Positions 34,665 through 42,467 of a stretch of DNA of 64,000 nt are shown here, in pieces. Each line of letters begins with the position of its first letter. Positions within the stretch are counted from its first letter, which is position 1. The stretch is from Zestosphaera sp. (GTDB taxonomy: Archaea; Thermoproteota; Thermoprotei_A; Sulfolobales; NBVN01). The stretch covers positions 1-64,000 of the forward strand of contig JAWBSH010000005.1 in NCBI GenBank assembly GCA_038843015.1, written 5' to 3'. The translations under genes were made by a program, and so were the position numbers. The notes beneath the pieces are model-generated. The model had not been told where the DNA came from and ran no database searches. It saw only the letters and a list, made by a program, of their open reading frames with translations.

Positions 34665-35030
34665 GTGTCCTGCTATTCTGAAGCCTTACGTTTAGTTAAG
34701 GATGCGGTAGATTCTTACGTTAAGTACAGGAAAGACGGGAGACTTAGTGACTTAAAGCATGCTCTAGCTTCCCTTCTCAGGAGCTATGTTTTACTTCTTG
34801 AGGGGCGTTACCTACCTGAGCTAGACCTCACGAACCTAGCATCAATAGCTCTAGATAAGGGCATAATAAGTAGGGAGCTATACTCAGACGTGGTTACGGC
34901 TAACTTAATCCTCAACGGGTATCTCTCAAGCGACTTAAGTTTCGTGGAGGAAGTGTTTAATAAGTTGCTTGATAAGCTCTCAAAACACGACCCCTACGTC
35001 AGCCAGCAAATGTATTTATTTAGGTACTGA
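34665..35030 (+). CDS. Small helical protein of unknown function (121 aa)
   Basis: I start it at GTG 34665, which follows GAGGT by about 4 nt; a TTG at 34650 overlapping hxlB would add five residues. The protein is all-helical: YSEALRLVKDAVDSYVKY and LKHALASLLRSYVLLLEG. It ends with an Arg-Tyr terminus. The helical repeats resemble HEPN/PaREP-like small proteins in layout but I see no RxxxxH motif, so the family is not assigned. It precedes the JAMM-like gene. Confidence 0.5.
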   Translation: MSCYSEALRLVKDAVDSYVKYRKDGRLSDLKHALASLLRSYVLLLEGRYLPELDLTNLASIALDKGIISRELYSDVVTANLILNGYLSSDLSFVEEVFNKLLDKLSKHDPYVSQQMYLFRY

Positions 35031-35040
35031 GGCGAGTGAC

Positions 35041-35793
35041 TTGAGCAAGCAATTCACAGAAATTAACGAGAAATGGATTTCATCAATAGCTGTGTTTTAT
35101 TACGTGGAGGGAGCTCTCTACGAATTAGTTGAGGATTACGAATGTGTAGGTCCGAAGGTGAGAATCGAACACAACGTAAAAACCCCCACCGTCGAGTACT
35201 GCTGTCAGAAGATGACTAAGGTGCCTGGCGAGCTAGTCAGTCTGGAAGAAGGTAAAGAGAATAACGTGATAGCGGGTTACAGATATCGTAGTGAGGCATG
35301 TTGGGAAGGTGAGGAACTATACTCTCTACTCAACAAGATGGTTAGTCAAGTCTTGATTAATTCTATAAAACTAATGACGCCATACACTCACGTTACTAGT
35401 CAGTCAGGAATAGAGTATTTGCTTGCTGTCTTGAGTGACGGTAAGGGGTACTTGATTGAGGGAGAAGAAAACAAGATTGTCGTGCCCATAAGTAAGGCTC
35501 TCTTCAGCTTGCATACACACCCAAACAACTGCTTGTTATCACCACATGATGTTAGGTCTTTGAGTAATACCCTGATGTATAGGGGGATTGGCGGTGGCGT
35601 GATATCTAGAGATTGCTATTTGATTTTAGTGAGGTCAGGTCCCTTCACTGAGGACGATTTAATGGATTTGATGAAGTTTAGGAACGCCTTGAGGAAGATG
35701 AAGGTTGATGACTTAAATCATTACCTTAAGAGAGGTTTCATAGGTACTAGCCTACGCATTCACACGAACTACTTCCACATAAGTCAATTATAG
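35041..35793 (+). CDS. JAB1/MPN (JAMM)-like protein (250 aa)
   Basis: I begin at TTG 35041, after the stop of the preceding gene, since the frame upstream lies inside that gene. The C-terminal half holds a JAMM-type string: Glu at about 125 (GIEYLLAVL), H158-T-H160-P (SLHTHP), S167 and D170 (LLSPHDV). The spacer between the second His and Ser is six residues, one shorter than the usual seven. Known of the family: zinc-dependent removal of ubiquitin-like tags. The N-terminal 90 residues with CxxxxxC pairs are unknown. Its end overlaps the divergent-facing kinase gene by 47 bp. Confidence 0.6.
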   Translation: MSKQFTEINEKWISSIAVFYYVEGALYELVEDYECVGPKVRIEHNVKTPTVEYCCQKMTKVPGELVSLEEGKENNVIAGYRYRSEACWEGEELYSLLNKMVSQVLINSIKLMTPYTHVTSQSGIEYLLAVLSDGKGYLIEGEENKIVVPISKALFSLHTHPNNCLLSPHDVRSLSNTLMYRGIGGGVISRDCYLILVRSGPFTEDDLMDLMKFRNALRKMKVDDLNHYLKRGFIGTSLRIHTNYFHISQL

Positions 35794-36496
35794 TCTTGAC
35801 TAGTCTCGTAAAGAGTATGTCAGAATTTGTTTTCTTATAGGAACTCAGTAATTCTAGGAGTAGACCCTTCTGGTCTTGTTTTAAACTACAACACTCTATG
35901 ATTCGGCGGTCTCTCATAAACAGAGACGAGAAAACCCTGCAGACGTTGCAAGCGAATCCAGTGAATCCAGACTCAAAATCTATTATTCTGATCTTACCTT
36001 CATCATCGATTATTACGTGCTCCCTCAGTATATTTAGTTCTTTATGTGTTATGTTTTTTGAGTCTAGGTAGCGCGCGGCCGCCAAGACTTTGAGGTATAG
36101 CATAATAAGGTCTCTACACGAGGTTATGTTAGGGGCTACATCACCTAATTTAACTCCCTTAATTAATTCCATGATGATAAACTCCTCATCACAGTAGTAA
36201 ATCTCGGGAGCTATGGGAGTAGCTCTCTTCATTAAGTCACACTCAAGTGTTAGTGAATCTCTTTTAGAATCTGTTCTCAAAACCTTCACTGCGACGTACC
36301 CTAGGTTCGCGAACTCAGCCGCTAAAACAACTGACGAATGACCTTTCCCCAAAACTTTAAGACCCCACAATTCGTGGTCTCCTAAATCAACACAGCTCCT
36401 AAACCCTAAAGACAGCAACTTACTAAGTCTTTTACGAATCAAGTCCTCACTTAACTCAGGATAACTCAGTAAGCGAATACACTCCAAGCTACACAC
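35747..36496 (-). CDS. Predicted Ser/Thr protein kinase (COG2112-like)
   Basis: The 249 aa protein has a compact kinase core: LWGLKVLGKGHSSVVLAAEF for the glycine-rich loop, YVAVKVLR for the ATP-binding Lys, FIIMELIKGVKLGD for the hinge, HKELNILREHVIIDD as the catalytic loop and IRIIDFESG as the metal-binding motif. The catalytic loop has Glu where Asp is usual (HxD changes to HKE) and DFE replaces DFG, so activity is atypical. It converges with, and overlaps, the JAMM-like gene by 47 bp. Its 5' side is the SRP RNA. Confidence 0.75.
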   Translation of the reverse strand: MCSLECIRLLSYPELSEDLIRKRLSKLLSLGFRSCVDLGDHELWGLKVLGKGHSSVVLAAEFANLGYVAVKVLRTDSKRDSLTLECDLMKRATPIAPEIYYCDEEFIIMELIKGVKLGDVAPNITSCRDLIMLYLKVLAAARYLDSKNITHKELNILREHVIIDDEGKIRIIDFESGFTGFACNVCRVFSSLFMRDRRIIECCSLKQDQKGLLLELLSSYKKTNSDILFTRLVKTIIDLCGSSSCECVG

Positions 36497-36554
36497 CTAA
36501 TCAAACAATCAGGTTTTGCAATATTAACGTAGGCCTCGCACCACAGCCTTGGTA

Positions 36555-36864
36555 TTGGCGTGGCCCCCTCTGCGGTGCGGGGACTCTCAACAACCGGCTC
36601 CTGAGGCCGTCCTCCACCCGGTGACCCGTGAACGTCGGCGTCAGGGGTTAGGTTGCTCCCTTCCGGGCCTGGCCGGTTCCCCCTGTAAAGGCGGTTGGCG
36701 TTCCCCCTCCGAGGAACGCTCCGCCACCGCCGACCCCACGGGGCGGGCTTCATCGCAAACCTCAGGGCAGCTGTTGAGGTCTCCTGCACCACAGAGAGTT
36801 ACTGGCCCCGCTTTACGCCTTCGGCTAGAGGAGGCGGCGACCCTCCTGGCCCTACCCACGCCAG
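36555..36864 (-). ncRNA. ffs: Signal recognition particle RNA (archaeal 7S RNA)
   Basis: On the minus strand the S-domain helix 8 motif is plain: GGCCAGGCCCGGAAGGGAGC (36674-36655), continuing AACCTAACC, with the asymmetric and symmetric loop sequences bound by SRP54. The terminal helix pairs GGCGTGG (5', 36862-36856) with CCACGCC (3', 36563-36557). A helix 6 hairpin (GGTGACCCG opposite) and high GC content fit a hyperthermophile. About 310 nt is the usual archaeal length. The ends are approximate. Confidence 0.92.
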
Positions 36865-36883
36865 GCTAAATAATTTATCGGAG

Positions 36884-36892
36884 TTTATATTT
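36884..36892 (-). promoter_or_regulatory. TATA box of the SRP RNA
   Basis: AATATAAAC on the minus strand is centred about 25 nt before the inferred RNA 5' end (36862), which independently supports that end. Confidence 0.5.
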
Positions 36893-36986
36893 GTTCTTTC
36901 TTGTGTGGCGCGTGTAGTTAGGTATGCGATATTTGATATTCTTGACGTATGTGGAAGCGTTCTTTCTCTGGTCGAGAAAAAGTTAA

Positions 36987-37493
36987 TCATGTTTTAGGTC
37001 GTAATGCTTCTGAAAGTATTTGTCTTAGGTCTTCACTCAACCATACATAATGTCCTGCCTTACACCACAGCGAGCCGTCTGATAATATAGTTACTTCTGA
37101 GTCCGGGTGTTGTGGGCACTTAAGAATTACTGCACTTTCTCTAAGTGCTTTATCTAGTTCTATAAAGATCTTTCCCAGCCTTTCCTGCGTTGTTTCTCTC
37201 AATTCTCTCTCTTCCCAAGTTTTCAGTCTTTCTTGAATTCCTGTTAAGTTGTCTAGTATTTTCTTTAAGGTTGCGTCTTCAACACTCCTATGCTTATAGA
37301 TCCTCATCATAGCTACTAGCAAGGTAATTATGCCGACCCACACTAAGACTAAGAGGCTGGCCAGTATAGAGTCTCTGAAAGTATAGTAGGGGTTGTACGT
37401 CCCGAAGACTGCTCGTATCACGAAAGGCATTATAGAGAGAGACACAACAATAACTAAAAACGCTACAGCTATAATGCGTAGTTCTTTATTCAT
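36987..37493 (-). CDS. Two-helix membrane protein of unknown function (168 aa)
   Basis: Two transmembrane helices (about 8-27, IAVAFLVIVVSLSIMPFVI, and 43-65, ASLLVLVWVGIITLLVAM) are followed by a basic segment, a predicted coiled coil (VEDATLKKILDNLTGIQERLKTWEERE and onward to ALRES) and a C-terminal domain with C-x2-H and C residues (LKCPQHPDSEVTILSDGSLWCKAGHYV) that looks like a small zinc-binding module. It resembles a membrane-tethered sensor or scaffold. The family is not recognised. Confidence 0.6.
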   Translation of the reverse strand: MNKELRIIAVAFLVIVVSLSIMPFVIRAVFGTYNPYYTFRDSILASLLVLVWVGIITLLVAMMRIYKHRSVEDATLKKILDNLTGIQERLKTWEERELRETTQERLGKIFIELDKALRESAVILKCPQHPDSEVTILSDGSLWCKAGHYVWLSEDLRQILSEALRPKT

Positions 37494-37572
37494 TGTGGCT
37501 ATCTCCTAAGATAAAATATTAGTTCGGTGACTTAATAAACCTTAATACGTTCTCTAATGGTACTTCTTAAGG

Positions 37573-37580
37573 TTTATATT
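37573..37580 (+). promoter_or_regulatory. TATA box of the dehydrogenase gene
   Basis: TTTATATT lies 31 nt before ATG 37611. Because it sits inside the longest open frame, it decides against the upstream in-frame start at 37557. Confidence 0.5.
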
Positions 37581-37610
37581 AAGATTCACACGTATTTACT
37601 GGTGTATTTA

Positions 37611-38648
37611 ATGTCTAGAAGTCTGAAAGTAGTTGTTTATGGTGTGGGACCTATAGGGTCCCTCATAGTCAAGCTCCTCGATTCTAAGAAGGGTGTTGAG
37701 TTAGTTGGCGGGATTGACGTAGACCCTTCTAAAGTTGGTGAAGACTTAGGTGTTGTAGCGGGACTAGGTAAGAGTTTAGGTGTTAAGGTAGTTCATGACT
37801 CAACAGCCTGGAATTTCTTGAAGTCTGTTAAGCCTGACGTAGTAATCATATCTACTGGCACGTACTTAGACCGCATATATCCTCAAATAGTTAGGGCGGT
37901 ATCCGTGGGAGCTAATGTTGTGTCTACCTCGGAAACTTTAGCGTATCCTTGGTACAGATATCCTGAACTCTCCCTACTAATTGACGAGTTAGCTAAGAAG
38001 AACGGTGTTAGAGTTATTGGCACTGGCGTTAATCCAGGGTTCGTGTTCGACGCGTTGCCAGCTTTCCTGACGTCTGTTTCTGCTGAAGTACACAGAATAC
38101 ACGTAGTTAGGTCTTTAGACGCTTCTAAGAGGAGATACTCTTTCCAGAAAAAATACGGTATTTCTTTGACGCCAGAGGAGTTCAGGCTTAAGATGTCTGC
38201 GGGGGAAATAACTGCGCATGTAGGGTATGCGGAGTCTATAATGCTCTTAGGATGTGTTCTAGGAGTGAGCATAGATAAGGTTGAGGAAGGGCAGGAACCA
38301 ATAATAGCTGAAGAACCTATGGAGACTCAGTACTTCAAGATTAGTCCAGGTAGAGTCTCAGGGATTCACGGGTGGGGTGTTGGCTACGTCAACGGTAGAG
38401 AATTCGTTAGGCTAGATCTGCTAGCATCTGTGGGTAGGGAAGACTATGACGAGGTGCTTATAGAGGGGAACCCGACAACACGCTGGAGGTGTGAGACAGG
38501 AATTCCCGGTGATATTGCTACTGCCTCAATGGTCGTTAACGTTATACCGAGAGTTCTTCAGGCACCTCCAGGACTCCTAACTATGAAAGACGTTATGATC
38601 CCGTCGGCTTGCCTAGGCGATTATAGATGGTACGCTGGGAAGACTTAA
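37611..38648 (+). CDS. DapB-like dehydrogenase, 2,4-diaminopentanoate dehydrogenase type
   Basis: The protein (345 aa) has a Rossmann start (KVVVYGVGPIGSLIVKLL), GGIDVDPSKVGEDLG for the adenosine-ribose contact, VIISTGTYLDRI, VIGTGVNPGFVFDALPAFL for the substrate pocket and a C-terminal WRCETGIPGDIATASMVVNVIP. This is the pattern of the DapB-related 2,4-diaminopentanoate dehydrogenase family (NAD(P)-dependent oxidative deamination). ATG 37611 is 31 nt past a TATA box. It overlaps the aminotransferase gene by 22 bp. No ornithine aminomutase is nearby, so the in vivo substrate may be a different amine. Confidence 0.75.
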   Translation: MSRSLKVVVYGVGPIGSLIVKLLDSKKGVELVGGIDVDPSKVGEDLGVVAGLGKSLGVKVVHDSTAWNFLKSVKPDVVIISTGTYLDRIYPQIVRAVSVGANVVSTSETLAYPWYRYPELSLLIDELAKKNGVRVIGTGVNPGFVFDALPAFLTSVSAEVHRIHVVRSLDASKRRYSFQKKYGISLTPEEFRLKMSAGEITAHVGYAESIMLLGCVLGVSIDKVEEGQEPIIAEEPMETQYFKISPGRVSGIHGWGVGYVNGREFVRLDLLASVGREDYDEVLIEGNPTTRWRCETGIPGDIATASMVVNVIPRVLQAPPGLLTMKDVMIPSACLGDYRWYAGKT

Positions 38649-39946
38649 GAAAATCTAAGGAATTCTACGAGGAAGCACGGAAGTATCTGCCGGGAGGAGT
38701 CTCCTACGCTCTAAGGTACTTCACACCACACCCGATATACGTAGCTAAAGCAAAAGGGTCTAGAGTATGGGATGTTGACGGGAACGAATACGTTGATTAC
38801 TGGATGGCTCACGGAGCAGTAGTTACTGGCTTCGGGTACGAGCCGATACTCGAGGCAGTAAGAGAGCAACTAGCTCTAGGGACTCACTTCGGGTGGTGTA
38901 ATGAGTGGGAGGTTAAGTGGGCTAAAGCAGTGACTCAATGGTTTAGTCTAGACATGGTGAGACCGGCTAACTCAGGCACTGAAGCCAACATGTATGCTAT
39001 CAGACTAGCTAGGGCATACACTAAGAAAACAAAGATAGGTAAATTCGTTGGTGGTTGGCACGGCGGCTACCCAGAACTACATGTAGCAGTGAATTACCCG
39101 TACGAGCGTCCGTCCTCACTTGATATGCAGTACTTTAACACAGGTCATACAGTCTTGCTTCCTTACAACGACTTAGATGGTGTGAGGAGTATAGTAAAGA
39201 AAGAAGACCTAGCAGCGATTTTAGTAGAGCCTGTGATCGGTATAGCCGGATGTATTCCAGCTGAGAAAGAGTTTCTTAAGGGGCTTAGAGAACTAGCTGA
39301 TGAAGAAGGTTTCCTCTTAATATTTGATGAAGTCATAACGGGGTTTAGGTTCTATAAAGGTGCTCAACACTACTATAACGTGAGGCCAGACATAATAACT
39401 GCAGGGAAAGCTGTTGGAGGGCAGTATTTCGCGGGTGCAGGAGCCATAGTGGGTTCTTCAGAGTATCTAGAACTCTTAGACCAGATAGCTAGGCCTAAAC
39501 CCGAGGAGAGAGTGTTTCACGGGGGAACGTTTGTCGGCAACCCCCTAACGATGAGGGCGGGTTACGTACTAGTTTCTGAGCTCCTTAGTAAGGGAGAGTT
39601 ATTTTACGAGAAGCTTCACAGCTTAGGGAGAAGACTAATTAAGGGCTTAGAAGATTCTGTTGAGAGAACCTGCACGCAGTGTCACATCACGGGTCTTGGG
39701 TCGATGGTAGGAATACACTTCACTAAGGAAGTTCCTAAGAACCCCCTAACGAGCGAGAGAACCAAAAATTTGAGAGCGTGTGAACAACTGTTTATACACA
39801 TGATAGAGAGAAACACTCTCTTCTTAACACCTACTAAACCACACTTATTCCTCTCAGTAGCTCATACACTAGAAGAGATAGATAAATTCGTCACTGATTT
39901 TGAAGAGTTTCTAATTAGAAATACCGAATTAGTTACGAGGAAATGA
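38627..39946 (+). CDS. Class III PLP aminotransferase, glutamate-1-semialdehyde aminomutase-like
   Basis: The 439 aa enzyme shows the class III markers: LPGGVSYALRYFTPHP at the N-terminus, RPANSGTEANMYAIRLARA, LLIFDEVITGFRF with the PLP-contacting Asp, and DIITAGKAVGGQYFAGA with the Schiff-base Lys. The family covers GSA aminomutase, aminotransferases and amino-acid racemases. Here no tetrapyrrole gene is nearby and it overlaps the dehydrogenase gene by 22 bp, so it probably works with that enzyme on a diamine or amino acid. It is therefore unlikely to be hemL. Confidence 0.75.
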   Translation: MVRWEDLRKSKEFYEEARKYLPGGVSYALRYFTPHPIYVAKAKGSRVWDVDGNEYVDYWMAHGAVVTGFGYEPILEAVREQLALGTHFGWCNEWEVKWAKAVTQWFSLDMVRPANSGTEANMYAIRLARAYTKKTKIGKFVGGWHGGYPELHVAVNYPYERPSSLDMQYFNTGHTVLLPYNDLDGVRSIVKKEDLAAILVEPVIGIAGCIPAEKEFLKGLRELADEEGFLLIFDEVITGFRFYKGAQHYYNVRPDIITAGKAVGGQYFAGAGAIVGSSEYLELLDQIARPKPEERVFHGGTFVGNPLTMRAGYVLVSELLSKGELFYEKLHSLGRRLIKGLEDSVERTCTQCHITGLGSMVGIHFTKEVPKNPLTSERTKNLRACEQLFIHMIERNTLFLTPTKPHLFLSVAHTLEEIDKFVTDFEEFLIRNTELVTRK

Positions 39947-39971
39947 TGTTTAGCGAGACGTGAGGGCAGAA

Positions 39972-40003
39972 AACAAGTTGATTGCTGTCTTCACGCAACG
40001 TTA
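39972..40003. other. Imperfect hairpin upstream of the deoxyhypusine synthase gene
   Basis: Arms near CGTGAGGGCAG and CTGTCTTCACG flank about 14 nt in the 225-bp gap after the aminotransferase gene. It could be a terminator-like or regulatory RNA hairpin. The rest of the gap is AT-rich with no gene. Confidence 0.25.
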
Positions 40004-40171
40004 GCTAAATATTTGTTTTCTGGGGTTTTAATATTTTTGCGCTCACTTAAGAATTTTTGTGACTTCATGAATAAATACAGTCAAGAAGTTAGCTAAAGAC
40101 TTTGTTGTCTTATATAGGCTTACTAAAGCTTAATAGGTCTTCTGATTCCGTTATCCTCGGTCAGGAATAAG

Positions 40172-41206
40172 ATGGAGGAATACCCGTTTACGATGGGGGA
40201 AGTAAGAAGTCTTGAAGTAGGCCGTAGAGGGCTTCATGAACTCTTACTAAAGATGAGTGACACGGCATTTCAAGGCAGGGCTTTAGGAGAAGCTTATCAA
40301 GCACTTATTGAGATGTTTAGCGATAGTGATGTAACGATATTTCTCGGCTTAGCGGGCTCGATGAGTACTGCGGGAATGTGGAAAATAATTAAGTGGTTAG
40401 TAGAAAACAGGTATGTTGACGTAGTAGTGTCTACGGGCGCTATAATAAGTGAAGACATTTTTGAAGCGATGGGCTTCAAGTACTTGAAGACGCACCCGTG
40501 CGTAGACGATAACGAACTGCTTAAGCATAAGCTCGACAGATTTTATGATACTGTAGCTAGCGAGCTTGATTACAGGAAGATGGAAGGACTTATTAGAGAA
40601 TTTGTCGAGAGTCTTCCTAGCGGGTCTATCTACTCCACGGCAGAGTTCCTACACTTATTTGGTGAGTTCCTCAACAAGAGAGGAATAGACTCGATAGTAG
40701 CAGCAGCTTATAGGTCTGGCGTGCCAGTATTTTCTCCTGCGTTAGTTGACAGCGGTTACGGCATGGCGACCTTATTACCGTACCGCAGAGGACACAAGAT
40801 AGTCTTAGATATGGTGAAAGATTTCTACCAGATAGTAGAGGTTGGTAGACGTTCGAGCAAGCTCGCCGCAATATATGTTGGCGGCGGCGTACCTAAAGAT
40901 TATGTGAACTTAGTGACAGTAGCTCAAACTCTGATAGCTGAGGAAGAGGGACTACACGACTACTATAAGCCGCTAGAGTATGTGGTGCAGTTCACTACAG
41001 ACGCGCCTCAGTGGGGTGGCTTAAGCGGCGCTACACTAGAAGAAGCCGTTAGTTGGGGTAAGGTTTCTCCCAGGGCTAAGAAGAAGGTAGTATATGTAGA
41101 CGCTACTATAGCGTTACCTGTAATAGCTCACGCTCTAGTTGATGGGGGTGTTAAGAGGTCGCACAAGACCGACCTCACATGGTTGTTTAGAGAGGTGGGG
41201 AGGTGA
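40172..41206 (+). CDS. dys: Deoxyhypusine synthase
   Basis: The 344 aa protein has the fold's Rossmann stretch VTIFLGLAGSMSTAGMWKII, VSTGAIISEDI, HPCVDDNELLKHK and the active site region GGLSGATLEEAVSWGK with the catalytic Lys at about residue 297. It transfers the aminobutyl group of spermidine to a lysine of translation factor aIF5A, the first step to hypusine. It is followed with a 4-bp overlap by a pyruvoyl-type decarboxylase needed for polyamine synthesis, a sensible pairing. The 225-bp upstream gap holds a hairpin. Confidence 0.9.
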   Translation: MEEYPFTMGEVRSLEVGRRGLHELLLKMSDTAFQGRALGEAYQALIEMFSDSDVTIFLGLAGSMSTAGMWKIIKWLVENRYVDVVVSTGAIISEDIFEAMGFKYLKTHPCVDDNELLKHKLDRFYDTVASELDYRKMEGLIREFVESLPSGSIYSTAEFLHLFGEFLNKRGIDSIVAAAYRSGVPVFSPALVDSGYGMATLLPYRRGHKIVLDMVKDFYQIVEVGRRSSKLAAIYVGGGVPKDYVNLVTVAQTLIAEEEGLHDYYKPLEYVVQFTTDAPQWGGLSGATLEEAVSWGKVSPRAKKKVVYVDATIALPVIAHALVDGGVKRSHKTDLTWLFREVGR

Positions 41207-41610
41207 TTCAAGTGAGTATGGATAATGACTTCATAGTTGGGAAACACTATTACGCTAACCTCTACGATATAGATGTTGAGGCTGCTACGAACGAAGAAGA
41301 ACTCAAGAATGTGGTTGTGAGGGCTGCTAAAGAATCTAATATGAAGTTAGTAGAAGTTAAGTCTTGGAGTTTTGGTGGGAGAAAAGGAGGGGTTTCAGTC
41401 ATAGCTTTAGTTGAGGAGTCGCACATAGCAGTCCATACATGGGTTGAGTACAGGTACGCCACCGTTGATGTCTATACGTGTGGTGAGCAGAGCGACCCTC
41501 TGAAAGGTATAGAGCTAATAATAGCATACTTAAAGCCGAGGAAATACAGGTTAGCGTACGCCGACAGGTCTCAGAAGACTGAGGAGACTCTAGTAGTGCC
41601 AGTGTCTTAA
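41203..41610 (+). CDS. speD: Pyruvoyl-dependent decarboxylase, AdoMet or arginine decarboxylase (SpeD family)
   Basis: The 135 aa precursor has the self-cleavage motif EESHIAVHTW, in which S73 would form the pyruvoyl group, followed by ATVDVYTCGEQSDP with the catalytic Cys. It would be split into beta and alpha chains. In Crenarchaeota, paralogues of this family are either S-adenosylmethionine decarboxylase or arginine decarboxylase, and sequence alone does not tell me which. Coupling to deoxyhypusine synthase supports a polyamine role. GTG overlaps the preceding stop. Confidence 0.82.
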   Translation: MIQVSMDNDFIVGKHYYANLYDIDVEAATNEEELKNVVVRAAKESNMKLVEVKSWSFGGRKGGVSVIALVEESHIAVHTWVEYRYATVDVYTCGEQSDPLKGIELIIAYLKPRKYRLAYADRSQKTEETLVVPVS

Positions 41611-42312
41611 AGTCATTACCTTAAGTCCCATACTTCTAGCTAAATCCACAACGTTATCAGGAGACTCGATCACCGCAACCCCATATACGTGAATTCTACT
41701 CTTACTCAACACTTCCACTACACTTTTTAACTTACTCGGCTCTTCAAGCAATACATCAACGAGTAAAGCAGTCGTCTTCTCTTTTAAGCAACTCTTCGGG
41801 AGAGCTATGAAGCGTGCTTCATTATTACTATTATAGTGGGTGATGATATATCCTTTCTTATCGTGCGGGGGGCTCTCAGTGAATGGGCAGAGGAGTCCAG
41901 GTAAGTCGGTAGCTAAGTAACTAGCTAAAACGATGGCAGCTGTTGACATAGGTATTACTAAGTCTATCTTAGCACCGCCTACGAAGTCTTCAGTTATGTA
42001 AGAGAATAGCTTGAGAAAACCAGGCTTACTCAATACAGTTACTTGATTCTCTCTAAACTCTTTCACAGAATTTTCTATTAGCTTATCAATTAATCTTAAC
42101 TCACCCACCTTACTAATTATCTTGGCTACCGTCTTCTCTTCAGGTACTGCGACTAGGTTCACGTACTTCCATATAGTCTGCGCGGGTAAGTCAAGCATTT
42201 TCTCTATGTCTCTTAAGCTGTAGTAGTGCTTCATTATATTCAATATCTTGAAAACATACGCCTTACCCACATCTCTATGAACTCTCCTACCCTTGCCTAG
42301 AGACTCGTTCAC
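41590..42312 (-). CDS. HTH transcription regulator with phosphoribosyltransferase-like domain
   Basis: The 240 aa protein has an N-terminal helix-turn-helix (YSLRDIEKMLDLPAQTIWKYVNL, about residues 31-53) and a PRTase-like C-terminal part (IDLVIPMSTAAIVLASYLA, TTALLVDVLLEEPSKL). This is the architecture of GfcR/PurR-type archaeal regulators, which bind a phosphorylated metabolite. The PRPP loop is degenerate, so enzymatic activity is unlikely. It converges with speD, overlapping it by 21 bp. The target genes are unknown. Confidence 0.75.
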   Translation of the reverse strand: MNESLGKGRRVHRDVGKAYVFKILNIMKHYYSLRDIEKMLDLPAQTIWKYVNLVAVPEEKTVAKIISKVGELRLIDKLIENSVKEFRENQVTVLSKPGFLKLFSYITEDFVGGAKIDLVIPMSTAAIVLASYLATDLPGLLCPFTESPPHDKKGYIITHYNSNNEARFIALPKSCLKEKTTALLVDVLLEEPSKLKSVVEVLSKSRIHVYGVAVIESPDNVVDLARSMGLKVMTLRHWHY

Positions 42313-42467
42313 TTCTCATCTAAATATAATTACTAATCATGGAATTAATAAGCTAAACGTGATAAACCGACTTCATGAGCTTGTTGAAGTGATTACTCAT
42401 CTTAGAGCTTGATGATGGGTAGAAAGTATAAATACTCTATAGAGGTAAATATAACTGGTGATTTAAT

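Noticed and set aside
34969-35040. Upstream start for the JAMM-like gene
   Set aside because: It lies inside the preceding gene; TTG 35041 just after that gene's stop is more likely.
36466-36997. Several GC-rich frames between the kinase gene and the 168-aa membrane protein
   Set aside because: They overlap the SRP RNA and have no protein-like composition.
37557-37610. Upstream ATG of the dehydrogenase gene
   Set aside because: A TATA box at 37573-37580 lies inside this extension, so transcription must begin after it.
38627-39946. Calling the class III enzyme hemL
   Set aside because: There is no tetrapyrrole gene nearby and it overlaps a dehydrogenase of amine metabolism; racemases and aminotransferases share the motifs.
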